This document shows positions 24,475 to 32,551 of a stretch of 64,000 nucleotides of DNA, in pieces. Each line of letters begins with the position of its first letter. Within the stretch, counting starts at the first letter, position 1. The notes beneath the pieces were generated by a model. That model saw nothing but the letters and a program-made list of their open reading frames with translations, was not told where the DNA came from and did not search any database. The position numbers and the translations under genes are program-made. Origin of the DNA: Clavibacter sp. VKM Ac-2873 (lineage in GTDB: Bacteria; Actinomycetota; Actinomycetes; Actinomycetales; Microbacteriaceae); assembly GCF_015351075.1 (NCBI RefSeq), contig NZ_JADKRS010000004.1, positions 186,001 to 250,000 of the forward strand, written 5' to 3'.

Positions 24475-26751
24475 TCAGCCGAGCGCCTCCGGGGCGCGGA
24501 AGAAGTCGCGCTCGTACGCGGACGACAGGAGCGACGCCTCGAGCATGGCCGGGCGCCGGAGCGGTCCCGCGATGACCGCCGCCTCGTCCACCAGCTCGCA
24601 CGCGCGCCGGGTGGCGGCCGCGAACTCCGGATCCGCGTACGTCGCCAGCCACGCCGCGTACGGGTGGGCGTCGCCCGCGGCCGCCGCCGCGGATCCCGCC
24701 GCCCGGAGCCGCGTGCCCACGTCCGCGTAGATCGTGAAGCACGGCAGCAGCGCCGCCACGAGCACCGCGTAGTCGCTGCCGGCCGCGTGCGCGAGCAGGT
24801 GGTCGACGTAGGCGCGCGTGACGGGGCCGGCGACCATCTCCGCGGGATGCCGGGACAGCCACTCCTCGTGCAGCGCCGACTCGGCGGCGATCGCGTCGGC
24901 CGCGGAGCGCGCCCACTCCACCTGCGCGTCCGGCGTCGGCGCGAGCTGGCTCGCCCGCGCGAGGACGCGGGAGTACGCGCGCAGGTAGATGGCGTCCTGC
25001 GCGAGGTAGTGCGAGAACCACGCCTCGGGGAGCGTGCCGTCGCCGAGCCGGCGGACGAAGGGGAGGTCGTCGATCTCGGCGCGGAGGTCGGCGGATCCCG
25101 CCCACATCTCGGCGGAGATCGGACCCGCGTGGGTGCCGGCCGCGTCCCACAGCGCGCGCAGGTGGTCGAGCGGGCCCGCGCCGGCACCCACCTCCAGGTC
25201 CTCGGCGTGCGCGAGGGATCCGGTGAGCCAGGTCTTCGCCTCCGCGAGCGCTGCGAGCCAGTCGCCGCGGCGCGGGCGCAGGGTCGCGAGCGCGCTGGAG
25301 AGGGAGCAGCCGGTGCCGTGCGTGCTGGTCGTCGCGATGCGCGGGCCGTCGACGACGTGCACCCTCGGATCCGCGTCGCCCGCGCCGGGGACGACGAGCG
25401 CGTCCGGGCAGTCGTCGACGCGGAGGTGCCCGCCCTTGACGATCACCCGGACACCGTGGCGCGCCGCGAGCGTCCGGCCCTGCGCGAGCGCCGCCTCCCA
25501 GCCGTCGGCCTCGCGCTCGCCGAGGAGCGCGGCGAGCTCCGGCAGGTTCGGGGTGACCACGTCCGCGAGCGGCAGCAGGCGGCGGAGCGCGTCGGTCGCG
25601 TCGGCGTCGAGGAGTGCGTCGCCGGACTGGGCGACCATCACCGGATCCAGCACCACGACCGGCGGCCGCGTGGCGCGCAGCCAGTCGGCGACCTCGTCGA
25701 CGACCGCGGCGGATCCGAGCATGCCGATCTTCACGGCGTCGATCACGACGTCGTCGGACACCGCGTCGAGCTGCGCGCGCAGGAACGCGACGGGCGGCAC
25801 GTGGATCTCCCGCACGCCCGTCGTGTTCTGCGCCACGAGCGCCGTGACCACGGCCATGCCGTAGCCGCCGTTCGCCGCGATGGACTTGAGGTCGGCCGGG
25901 ATGCCCGCGCCGCCCGTGGGATCCGTGCCTGCGATGCTGAGGACGCGGGGGACGCGCGCGGGGTCGGCTGCCGCGGGTGGCGTGACCGGCTCGGGGGTCG
26001 TCGCCCCGTTCGGATCCGCGCCGGCCGCGTCGGGAGCCGTCGCGGGGTCCGCCTCCGAGCGCGCCCGCGCCCACGCCTCCGCCAGCTCGCGCGCCGCGGC
26101 CTCCGGATCCTCGGCCGCGCAGATCGCCGACACGACGGCCGTGCCCGCGCCGCCCGCTGCCGCGATGGCCTCCACGTCGCCCACGTCCACGCCGCCGATC
26201 GCGACGCAGGGGACGGGGGAGAGGCCGGCGATGATCCCGAAACCGTCGTGCCCGAGCGGCGCGGGGTGGTCGGGCTTGGTGGTCGTGGGGCGGATCACGC
26301 CGACGCCGAGGTAGTCGACCGTGCCCGCCGGGAGCGCGCGCACCGCCCGGACGTGCTCGGGCGCGTTCGCGGTGAGGCCCACGACGAGGCGGCGGTCCGG
26401 GCTGGCCGCGTCGAGCATCCGCCGCGCGAGGTCGGCCGGCACGTCCGACTGGCCCACGTGGACCCCGTCCACGCGCACGCCGCGGGCGACGGCCGCGAGG
26501 ACGACGTCGACGCGGTCGTCGACCAGCAGCAGCGGACGAGGGGCGCCGGGGTGCGCGGAGGCGTGCGCGTCGACGGCCGCGGCCGCCGCGGTCACCGTCG
26601 CCAGCAGCTCGGCCGCGCTCGCGCGCTTGTCGCGGATCTGCACGGCCGTCGCCCCGCCCGCGACCGCCGCGGCGACGACCGCGGGGACGCCGCGCTCGCC
26701 GCACAGGGCGGGATCGGTGACGAGGTAGACGGAGAGGTCGAGCCCGTTCAC
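24475..26751 (-). CDS. thiED: Trifunctional thiamine enzyme: ThiE-ThiD-TenA fusion
   Basis: A 758-residue protein of three enzymes. Residues 5-215 are thiamine-phosphate synthase ThiE (Q-I-R-D-K near 39, H-V-G-Q-S-D near 98, [11 protein letters not shown] phosphate site). A Pro/Ala-rich linker follows. Residues 267-515 are the HMP/HMP-phosphate kinase ThiD ([26 protein letters not shown]). Residues 535-758 are a TenA thiaminase II-type domain; Cys671 in L-L-P-C-F-T-I-Y matches the active-site Cys of the TenA_C class, which salvages aminopyrimidines. The GTG at 26751 overlaps the thiM stop (GTGA). Controlled by the upstream TPP riboswitch. Confidence 0.93.
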   Translation of the reverse strand: MNGLDLSVYLVTDPALCGERGVPAVVAAAVAGGATAVQIRDKRASAAELLATVTAAAAAVDAHASAHPGAPRPLLLVDDRVDVVLAAVARGVRVDGVHVGQSDVPADLARRMLDAASPDRRLVVGLTANAPEHVRAVRALPAGTVDYLGVGVIRPTTTKPDHPAPLGHDGFGIIAGLSPVPCVAIGGVDVGDVEAIAAAGGAGTAVVSAICAAEDPEAAARELAEAWARARSEADPATAPDAAGADPNGATTPEPVTPPAAADPARVPRVLSIAGTDPTGGAGIPADLKSIAANGGYGMAVVTALVAQNTTGVREIHVPPVAFLRAQLDAVSDDVVIDAVKIGMLGSAAVVDEVADWLRATRPPVVVLDPVMVAQSGDALLDADATDALRRLLPLADVVTPNLPELAALLGEREADGWEAALAQGRTLAARHGVRVIVKGGHLRVDDCPDALVVPGAGDADPRVHVVDGPRIATTSTHGTGCSLSSALATLRPRRGDWLAALAEAKTWLTGSLAHAEDLEVGAGAGPLDHLRALWDAAGTHAGPISAEMWAGSADLRAEIDDLPFVRRLGDGTLPEAWFSHYLAQDAIYLRAYSRVLARASQLAPTPDAQVEWARSAADAIAAESALHEEWLSRHPAEMVAGPVTRAYVDHLLAHAAGSDYAVLVAALLPCFTIYADVGTRLRAAGSAAAAAGDAHPYAAWLATYADPEFAAATRRACELVDEAAVIAGPLRRPAMLEASLLSSAYERDFFRAPEALG

Positions 26752-27575
26752 GAGAGGCGCTCGCGCTGGGCGACCAGCTCGGGCGTGACGGCGTCGAGCG
26801 CGTCGAGCAGCGCGACCGCGAAGGATCCGGGCCCGCGCGCGCCCTCGGCGGCGACCTCCGCGGCGATCGTGTACACGCTCGTCGCGGCGACGGCGGCCCG
26901 CAGCGGATCCGGATCCAGCGACGCGAACGCCGCCATCACGGCGCCGAGCGCGCAGCCGCCGCCCGTGACCTTCGTCAGCAGCGGATCGCCCGTGTGCACG
27001 CGCACGACCCGCGTCCCGTCCGTGATGTGGTCGACCGGTCCGGACACGGCGACGACCGTGCCGAAGGTGCGCGCGAGCAGCGTCGCGGCGTCGAGCGCCG
27101 CCTCCACCTCGTCGGTCGCGTCGACCCCGCGGCCGCCCGCCCCGCCGGTCGCGAGCGCGATGACCTCCGACGCGTTGCCGCGGACGATGGTCGGCGACAG
27201 CGCCACGAGCTCGTGCGCGAGCCGGGTCCGCACCGGCAGGGCGCCGACTGCGACGGGATCCAGCACCCACGGCGTGCCCGCCGCGCGCGCCGCGTGGGCC
27301 GCCTCGACCGCGGCCTCCCGCTGCTCCGCATGCGGCGTGCCGAGGTTGACGAGCACCCCGGAGGCGATCCGGGCGAACGGCCCCGCCTCGGTCGGCACGT
27401 CCGTCATCGCGGGCGCGGCGCCCAGCGCGAGGAGGACGTTCGCCGTGAAGCCGGTGACGACGGCGTTCGTGATGCACTGCACGAGCGGCACGCGCTCCCG
27501 CAGCAGGAGGAGGAGATCCGCCGAGGCGGTCCCCGTCCCCGTGGTCTCGTGGGCCGATGGGCGCGCAGCGCTCAT
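26748..27575 (-). CDS. thiM: Hydroxyethylthiazole kinase
   Basis: A 275-residue kinase that phosphorylates 4-methyl-5-hydroxyethylthiazole for thiamine salvage. Family marks: V-Q-C-I-T-N-A-V-V at about 32-40, the [13 protein letters not shown] segment, [15 protein letters not shown] and G-G-G-C-A-L-G-A-V near the catalytic Cys. First gene of the thiM-ThiE/ThiD/TenA unit; its start codon follows the TPP riboswitch by a few bases. Together with the fusion protein it covers both branches of thiamine salvage and their coupling. Confidence 0.95.
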   Translation of the reverse strand: MSAARPSAHETTGTGTASADLLLLLRERVPLVQCITNAVVTGFTANVLLALGAAPAMTDVPTEAGPFARIASGVLVNLGTPHAEQREAAVEAAHAARAAGTPWVLDPVAVGALPVRTRLAHELVALSPTIVRGNASEVIALATGGAGGRGVDATDEVEAALDAATLLARTFGTVVAVSGPVDHITDGTRVVRVHTGDPLLTKVTGGGCALGAVMAAFASLDPDPLRAAVAATSVYTIAAEVAAEGARGPGSFAVALLDALDAVTPELVAQRERLS

Positions 27576-27581
27576 GATGAC

Positions 27582-27657
27582 ATCCCTCCGCCGGTGCGAA
27601 CCGGATCAGGTGCGACGGGTCTGATCTCAGCCCTCGTGGGCACCCCGTGTCAGGGAT
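27582..27657 (-). ncRNA. TPP riboswitch (THI element)
   Basis: Read on the minus strand, the RNA has the conserved blocks of the thiamine-pyrophosphate riboswitch: CGGGGUGCCC, the pyrimidine-binding CUGAGA, and ACCUGAUCCGGUUCGCACC followed by GGCGGAGGGA. It ends seven bases before the ATG of thiM, so ligand binding probably hides the translation start. No separate terminator hairpin is obvious. Confidence 0.95.
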
Positions 27658-27721
27658 CCACCCTAGGGGCAGACGCGTCGCACCCGCCCGGTCGATCGGC
27701 GGTGGGAGGTCGCCGGGCGCG

Positions 27722-29887
27722 CTACGCCAGCCCCGCCACGTCGAGCACCCACGCGTAGTCCGAGGCGCGCTCGCGCCACGCGTCGTAGCGGCCCGACTTG
27801 CCGCCGTGGCCGGCCTGCATCTCGGTGCGCAGCAGCACGGGCGCGCCGACCTCGCGGAGGCGGGCCGTCCACTTGGCCGGCTCGACGTAGAGCACGCGCG
27901 TGTCGTTGAGGCTCGTGACCGCGAGGATCCGCGGGTACTCCACGCCCTCGCGCACGTTCTCGTACGGCGTGTACGACTTCATGTACGCGTACACCTCGGG
28001 GTCGTGCAGCGGGTCGCCCCACTCGTCCCACTCGATCACGGTGAGCGGCAGCGACGGGTCGAGGATGCTCGTGAGGGCGTCCACGAAGGGCACGCCCGCG
28101 AGGATCCCGGTGAACCGGTCCGGCGCGATGTTCGCCACCGCGCCCATCAGCAGGCCGCCGGCGCTGCGGCCCTCGGCCACCAGCTTCTCCGGGCTCGTCC
28201 ACCCGCGCGCGATGAGGTGGTCGGCTGCGGCGACGAAGTCCGTGAAGGTGTTCTTCTTCGTGAGCGTCTTGCCCTCGTCGTACCAGAGCCGGCCCATCTC
28301 CCCGCCGCCGCGCACGTGCGCGATGACGAAGGCCATGCCCCGGTCGAGCAGCGACAGCCGGGCGATGGAGAACGACGGGTCGATGCTCGCCTCGTACGAG
28401 CCGTAGCCGTAGAGCAGGAGCGGCGCCGGCGTCCCCGGGTGCACGAGGCCGCGCTTGTAGACGACGGACAGCGGGATCTCGGTGCCGTCCTCCGCCGTCG
28501 CCCACTCGCGGGCCTGCACGTAGTCGTCCGCGTCGAAGCCGCCGCGCACGGGCTGCTGCTTGAGGAGGCGGAGCTCGCGGGTCGCGAGCACGTAGTCGTA
28601 GGTGGTGGCCGGGGTCGCGAGGCTCGTGTAGCCGAGGCGGATCGTGGGCTGCGCGAACTCGGGGTTGCCCGCGGTGCCGACCGTGTAGATCGGCTCGTCG
28701 AACGCGATCTCGTGCAGCTGCTCGCCGTCGAGGACGCGGTCGAAGGGGATCACGCCGACGCGCGTGAGGCCCTCGCGGCGGTAGGAGACGACGACGTGGT
28801 CGGCGAACGCGCTGGCGTCCTCGAGGCGCACGTCGTCGTCGTGGGGGATGACGACCTGGCGATCGGTCGTGGAGGTCGGGTCGTCGGCCGGCACGTCGAT
28901 CAGCTCGAAGTTCGTGGCGCCGTCGTTGTGCAGGATGAGGAGCCGGTCGGATCCGTCGATGACCGCGTGGTCGACGTCGTACTCGACGCCGTGGCGGCGC
29001 GGCCACACCGGGCGGAACGCGCCCGTCGGGTCGCCCGCGTCGAGCAGCAGCACCTCGGTCGTGATCTTCGAGCCGACCTGGATGACGAGGTACTGGCGGC
29101 TGCGCGTCATGCCGAAGCCCACGAAGTAGCTCTCGTCGGGCTCGGTGAAGACCTTCACGTCCTGCGAGGCGGGGGTGCCGACGCGGTGGCGCCACACGGT
29201 GTCGGGGCGCCAGGCGTCGTCGACGGTGACGTAGAAGAGGTGGTCGCCATGCGCCGAGAAGGTGGCGCCGTGGCTGGTGCCCGGGATCTCGTCGGCGAGG
29301 TCCGCGCCCGTGGCCAGGTCGCGGATCTTGAGCGTGAACCGCTCGTCGCCCTCGGTGTCGGTCGAGTACGCGAGGAGGGAACCGTCGGGGCTGACCTCGA
29401 ACGCGCCGAGCGAGAAGAACTCGTGGCCATCGGCCTCGGCGTTGGAGTCGAGCAGCACCTGCTCGCCGGGGATCGCTCCGCCGTCGGTCGCGGGCTCGAT
29501 GGCGGGCGGCGTCCAGTCGTCGGGACCGGCGACGGGACGGCGGCAGCGGATCGCGTACTGCGACCCCTCGACCGTGCGGGCGTAGTACCACCAGTCGCCC
29601 TCGCGGACGGGGACGGAGAGGTCGGTCTCCTGCGTGCGGTCCTTGATCTCCGTGAAGATCGCCTCGCGCAGGGGCTCGAGGTGCGCCGTCGCGCCTTCCG
29701 CGTACGCGTTCTCGGCCTCGAGGTGGGCGATGACGCGGGCGTCGTCCTTGTCGCGCAGCCACTCGTACCGGTCCACGAACGTGTCGCCGTGGAACGTGCG
29801 CTCGATCGGTCGCTGCTCCGCGACGGGAGGGACGGAGGGGGAGTCGGATGCGGGGGAGGAGACGGCCGGGACGGCGGGGTCGGTCAT
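27722..29887 (-). CDS. ptrB: S9 family oligopeptidase B
   Basis: A 721-residue cytoplasmic serine oligopeptidase that cuts small peptides after basic residues. Order: a short N-terminal arm with Y-E-W-L-R-D-K-D-D, a seven-bladed propeller (80-430) and a C-terminal hydrolase domain with Y-G-Y-G-S-Y-E-A-S, R-G-G-G-E-M-G-R-L-W-Y-D-E-G-K (oligopeptidase B hallmark), nucleophile Ser575 in G-R-S-A-G-G, and a terminal His in Q-A-G-H-G-G-K-S-G-R. The ATG is six bases after a TAGGCT box, so leaderless. Just upstream lies a perfect 19-bp hairpin. Confidence 0.93.
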   Translation of the reverse strand: MTDPAVPAVSSPASDSPSVPPVAEQRPIERTFHGDTFVDRYEWLRDKDDARVIAHLEAENAYAEGATAHLEPLREAIFTEIKDRTQETDLSVPVREGDWWYYARTVEGSQYAIRCRRPVAGPDDWTPPAIEPATDGGAIPGEQVLLDSNAEADGHEFFSLGAFEVSPDGSLLAYSTDTEGDERFTLKIRDLATGADLADEIPGTSHGATFSAHGDHLFYVTVDDAWRPDTVWRHRVGTPASQDVKVFTEPDESYFVGFGMTRSRQYLVIQVGSKITTEVLLLDAGDPTGAFRPVWPRRHGVEYDVDHAVIDGSDRLLILHNDGATNFELIDVPADDPTSTTDRQVVIPHDDDVRLEDASAFADHVVVSYRREGLTRVGVIPFDRVLDGEQLHEIAFDEPIYTVGTAGNPEFAQPTIRLGYTSLATPATTYDYVLATRELRLLKQQPVRGGFDADDYVQAREWATAEDGTEIPLSVVYKRGLVHPGTPAPLLLYGYGSYEASIDPSFSIARLSLLDRGMAFVIAHVRGGGEMGRLWYDEGKTLTKKNTFTDFVAAADHLIARGWTSPEKLVAEGRSAGGLLMGAVANIAPDRFTGILAGVPFVDALTSILDPSLPLTVIEWDEWGDPLHDPEVYAYMKSYTPYENVREGVEYPRILAVTSLNDTRVLYVEPAKWTARLREVGAPVLLRTEMQAGHGGKSGRYDAWRERASDYAWVLDVAGLA

Positions 29888-29893
29888 CCCGCC

Positions 29894-29899
29894 AGCCTA
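29894..29899 (-). promoter_or_regulatory. -10 box of ptrB, leaderless
   Basis: TAGGCT on the minus strand, six bases before the ATG at 29887. Confidence 0.55.
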
Positions 29900-29903
29900 C
29901 CGA

Positions 29904-29949
29904 CGGGGCATGCGCACCTTCGATGCGGTCCGAAGGTGCGCATGCCCCG
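29904..29949. repeat. Perfect 19-bp inverted repeat with 8-base loop
   Basis: Arms 29904-29922 and 29931-29949 pair with no mismatch; the loop is ATGCGGTC. It lies between the ptrB promoter and the end of the next gene upstream, so it may terminate transcription of the small genes at 29988-30558, act as an operator, or be a dispersed REP-like element. Confidence 0.7.
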
Positions 29950-29987
29950 CCCCTGCGCGCGGCTGCCGTCCGAGGCTGACCCGCGTG

Positions 29988-30173
29988 TCAGTTCTCCGGT
30001 CGACGCCGACGCCGACGCCGACGTCTTCGAACTGCGACCACCACGGCACCCACGACGATGAGCGCGCCACCGAGCACACCCCACCAACTGCCTGCCCCAT
30101 CAGTCGCTCCGTAGGGGATCGACAGGAAGATCAATCCGATGCCCACGAGGGCGAGGAGGATCTGACCCGACAT
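29988..30173 (-). CDS. Small two-TM protein with a poly-arginine tail
   Basis: A 61-residue protein with two membrane segments (residues 3-20 and 31-48) and a cytoplasmic tail of about ten consecutive Arg, encoded by tandem copies of a CGACGC-like hexamer. Function not recognised. The ATG at 30173 follows a purine-rich AGAGGCAG site. It starts 13 bases after the stop of the secreted protein at 30187, so the two form an operon; a role as membrane-bound partner or immunity protein is possible but unproven. Confidence 0.6.
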   Translation of the reverse strand: MSGQILLALVGIGLIFLSIPYGATDGAGSWWGVLGGALIVVGAVVVAVRRRRRRRRRRPEN

Positions 30174-30186
30174 CTGCCTCTGCCTT

Positions 30187-30558
30187 TCAGTGCCTGAATC
30201 TCGACGTCGCGTTCCAGAAATCACTGCACACCCCCTCGAGCGCCTCTCCTCCGTTGAACGCTGCCCCGAGGACAGCGAGCCAGTTCCCCGTCATCACACC
30301 ACCGGCACCGGCGAATCCGGTTCCCGCGAGTCTCAGGTAGCAGCGCCGCTGAAGGGCCTGCTCGTGCAATGTCAGGTGCGGGCCGTAGGTGGTGTGCACC
30401 GGGCGGCCGTGATCCATGTAGCAACCTACGGACGACGAGCAGTAGGTGGTCGGCTGCTCTCCCCACTGGTCGAGGACCTCGGCCTGTGCGGGGGCCGCAA
30501 GTCCGAGCGTGAGCAGGCCGACCGCACTGATGCTCAGGATGACGCGTCTTGCACGCAT
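30187..30558 (-). CDS. Small secreted Cys- and Gly-rich protein, unknown
   Basis: A 123-residue exported protein. Residues 1-26 are a signal peptide ending A-P-A-Q-A. The mature 97 residues contain four Cys (two in T-Y-C-S-S-S-V-G-C-Y, then R-R-C-Y and V-C-S-D), enough for two disulfides, and a glycine-rich hydrophobic stretch L-A-G-T-G-F-A-G-A-G-G-V near 77-90. No family recognised. The base composition is visibly less GC-rich than in neighbours, suggesting recent acquisition. The combination is reminiscent of secreted antimicrobial peptides, but no processing genes are nearby. The ATG follows AGAGGTAG. Confidence 0.65.
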   Translation of the reverse strand: MRARRVILSISAVGLLTLGLAAPAQAEVLDQWGEQPTTYCSSSVGCYMDHGRPVHTTYGPHLTLHEQALQRRCYLRLAGTGFAGAGGVMTGNWLAVLGAAFNGGEALEGVCSDFWNATSRFRH

Positions 30559-30571
30559 GACTACCTCTACT

Positions 30572-30590
30572 CGGCGATCACGGATCGCCG
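30572..30590. promoter_or_regulatory. 8-bp inverted repeat upstream of the secreted protein gene
   Basis: CGGCGATC-ACG-GATCGCCG, perfect arms, 13 bases before the ATG at 30558. It could be an operator or a leader hairpin. An AT-richer block on the minus strand (TTTTATCTTTC, about 30615-30625) may carry the promoter. Confidence 0.4.
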
Positions 30591-30695
30591 TTCACTGCAG
30601 CCTCGTTGCTGCGGGTGAAAGATAAAAGGCATTTCGGTGTTGGCGTCGGAGAAGTGCACAGCCCCGGCACGGCAGGCGCTCTGCGTCCTTGGAGA

Positions 30696-32165
30696 TCAGG
30701 AGGTGATCGGCCCCGCCTCGCGCGGCCCGGTCGCACCCGGCGTGGTCGCCGCGCCGAGCGTGCTCGAGCGGGTGGCCAGGCGCGCGACGGCCTGCAGCGG
30801 GATCGACAGCCAGCCGGGCCGGTTGCGGACCTCGTAGATCGCCTCGTACACCGCCTTGTCGATCTCGAACGCGTCGAGCAGGGCGCGGTTCGCGCGGAGG
30901 TCGGTGCCCGAGCGGGCGATGTAGCCGTCGACGAACGCGCGCCGGGCGGCGGAGGCCCACGTGGCCGCCGACTTCCCGGGGTGCGCGAGCGCGTACGAGC
31001 CGGCGACGTAGTCGAACGAGCGGAGCATGCCGGCGACGTCGCGGAGCGTGACGTCGGGCAGCGAGCGCTCGTGCATCGGCCGCAGCGGCTCGCCCTCGAA
31101 GTCGAGGAGGACCCAGCCGCGGTTCGGCACCGAGAGCACCTGGCCCAGGTGGTAGTCGCCGTGGATGCGCTGCAGCTTCGGCCACTCGCCCTTCTCGGCG
31201 GCGTCGTACACGCTCGCGATGGCGTCGTGGAACGCGGCGATCTCGGGGACCTCGCGCTCCGCCGTCGCGTGGCGGCGGCGGAAGCTGACCATGATCCCCT
31301 CGATGACGTCGGGCGTGGCCTCGACGGTGGGGAGGGCGGCGGCGAGCGTCGCGTGCACGTCGGCGGTCGCCTCGCCGAGCGCGCGGGCCTCGGCCTGGAA
31401 GTCGGCGTCGGCCTCGGCCGCGCGGAGCGCCACGCGCCAGGCGTCGGTGACGCCCGGCAGGAACTCCTGCGCGAAGGCGACGTGCCCGACGGCGCGTCCC
31501 TCCTCGCGGCCGGAGTCGCTCCACTCGGCGAGCACGCTGCCCATGGTCTGCGGCACGAGGCGGGATCCGGCGCCGGCGATGGCCGACTGGAGCACCACGT
31601 CGGGGTTCTCGCCGTGGTGCAGGGCGCGGAACACCTTCACGATCATCGGGTTCACGGCGTGGCCGTCAGCCGAGACCATGTCGTAGATGATCGACGTGTT
31701 CGACTGCTCGCCCGAGAGCACGTGGGATCCGACGACCGTCGCGATGTCCACGCCCGGCTGGCGCTGCCCGCGCGCGGTGGCGCCGAGCGACGTCTCGTCG
31801 ACGTCCGCGTCGCGGTCGTCGAGGATGGTGCGGATGAGCGCCCACGCGTACGCGGGGTCGTGCGGGCCGTCGTAGACGTGCAGCTCGACGCCGTCGTCCT
31901 CGACGGTGGTGCCGATGTGGAAGGGCCTCAGCTCCTCGAGCGGCGCCTGACGGTACGTGAGCGGCACCTGGTACAGCACGGGCTTCGCGCTGCCGTGGTC
32001 GATGATCAGGTGCGTCTCGATGCGGGCGAACCAGCCCTCGTCGCTGAAGCTCCAGCCGCCGATGCGCTCGAGGCGCGGCTCGGTGCCCTTGGAAGCGAAC
32101 CAGCGCTGCTCGCGCATCCACGCGGCGAGGAAGTCGGGGATGACGCTGAGGTCGTGGTGCTGCAT
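30696..32165 (-). CDS. mak: Maltokinase / aminoglycoside-phosphotransferase-fold kinase
   Basis: A 489-residue kinase that phosphorylates maltose (from trehalose) to maltose-1-phosphate with ATP, feeding the GlgE route to alpha-glucan. Marks of the Mak/Pep2 family: the N-terminal W-M-R-E-Q-R-W-F-A-S-K-G cap, an APH-like core with V-L-S-G-E-Q-S-N-T, the catalytic loop R-I-H-G-D-Y-H-L-G-Q-V-L, and the metal-binding W-V-L-L-D-F-E-G-E-P. In many actinobacteria mak is next to treS or glgE; neither is in this window. Confidence 0.88.
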   Translation of the reverse strand: MQHHDLSVIPDFLAAWMREQRWFASKGTEPRLERIGGWSFSDEGWFARIETHLIIDHGSAKPVLYQVPLTYRQAPLEELRPFHIGTTVEDDGVELHVYDGPHDPAYAWALIRTILDDRDADVDETSLGATARGQRQPGVDIATVVGSHVLSGEQSNTSIIYDMVSADGHAVNPMIVKVFRALHHGENPDVVLQSAIAGAGSRLVPQTMGSVLAEWSDSGREEGRAVGHVAFAQEFLPGVTDAWRVALRAAEADADFQAEARALGEATADVHATLAAALPTVEATPDVIEGIMVSFRRRHATAEREVPEIAAFHDAIASVYDAAEKGEWPKLQRIHGDYHLGQVLSVPNRGWVLLDFEGEPLRPMHERSLPDVTLRDVAGMLRSFDYVAGSYALAHPGKSAATWASAARRAFVDGYIARSGTDLRANRALLDAFEIDKAVYEAIYEVRNRPGWLSIPLQAVARLATRSSTLGAATTPGATGPREAGPITS

Positions 32166-32168
32166 GTC

Positions 32169-32438
32169 TCAGGCCACCTTCGCGGTCACGTCGGCGAGCG
32201 ACGGGTTGGTGGCGGAGGTGCCATCGGGGAACAGCACCGTCGGCACGGTCTGGTTGCCGCCGTTGATGGCCTCCACGAGCTCCGCGGTGCCGGGCACCTG
32301 CTCGATGTCCACCTCGTCGTAGCCGATGCCGGCCCTGTCGAGCTGCGACTTCAGCCGGCGGCAGTAGCCGCACCAGGTGGTGGAGAACATCGTGATCCGC
32401 CCGGGGGCAGGTACGTAGGAGGAGGTCTCGGGCGCCAT
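32169..32438 (-). CDS. mrx1: Mycoredoxin (glutaredoxin-like, CGYC)
   Basis: An 89-residue thioredoxin-fold protein. It would reduce mycothiol mixed disulfides in the cytoplasm. The active site T-W-C-G-Y-C-R-R-L-K (Cys near 22 and 25), D-E-V-D-I-E, G-N-Q-T-V-P-T-V (cis-Pro) and T-N-P-S strongly resemble Mycobacterium Mrx1. The start is chosen at the ATG 32438, seven bases after a TAGGGT box; the in-frame GTG at 32447 would lie in that box. Three bases separate it from mak, so they are probably co-transcribed. Confidence 0.9.
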   Translation of the reverse strand: MAPETSSYVPAPGRITMFSTTWCGYCRRLKSQLDRAGIGYDEVDIEQVPGTAELVEAINGGNQTVPTVLFPDGTSATNPSLADVTAKVA

Positions 32439-32445
32439 GGTGCTC

Positions 32446-32451
32446 ACCCTA
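32446..32451 (-). promoter_or_regulatory. -10 box of mrx1, leaderless
   Basis: TAGGGT on the minus strand, seven bases before the ATG at 32438. Confidence 0.5.
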
Positions 32452-32551
32452 CGCGCCGTTCTGGACGCCGACCCGGGATCCGCGGCGCGCGAGCGGGTGC
32501 TCGGCGCGTCGCGGATCCCCGGGTGCGGTCCCGGTCAGCGGCGGATGCGGA

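Noticed and set aside
23413-27624. Plus-strand frame of 1403 codons
   Set aside because: Antisense shadow of the cupin and thiamine genes; it also crosses the riboswitch.
29988-30020. CGACGC tandem repeat read as a microsatellite of interest
   Set aside because: It is short (about three to four units) and is explained by the poly-Arg tail of the small membrane protein.
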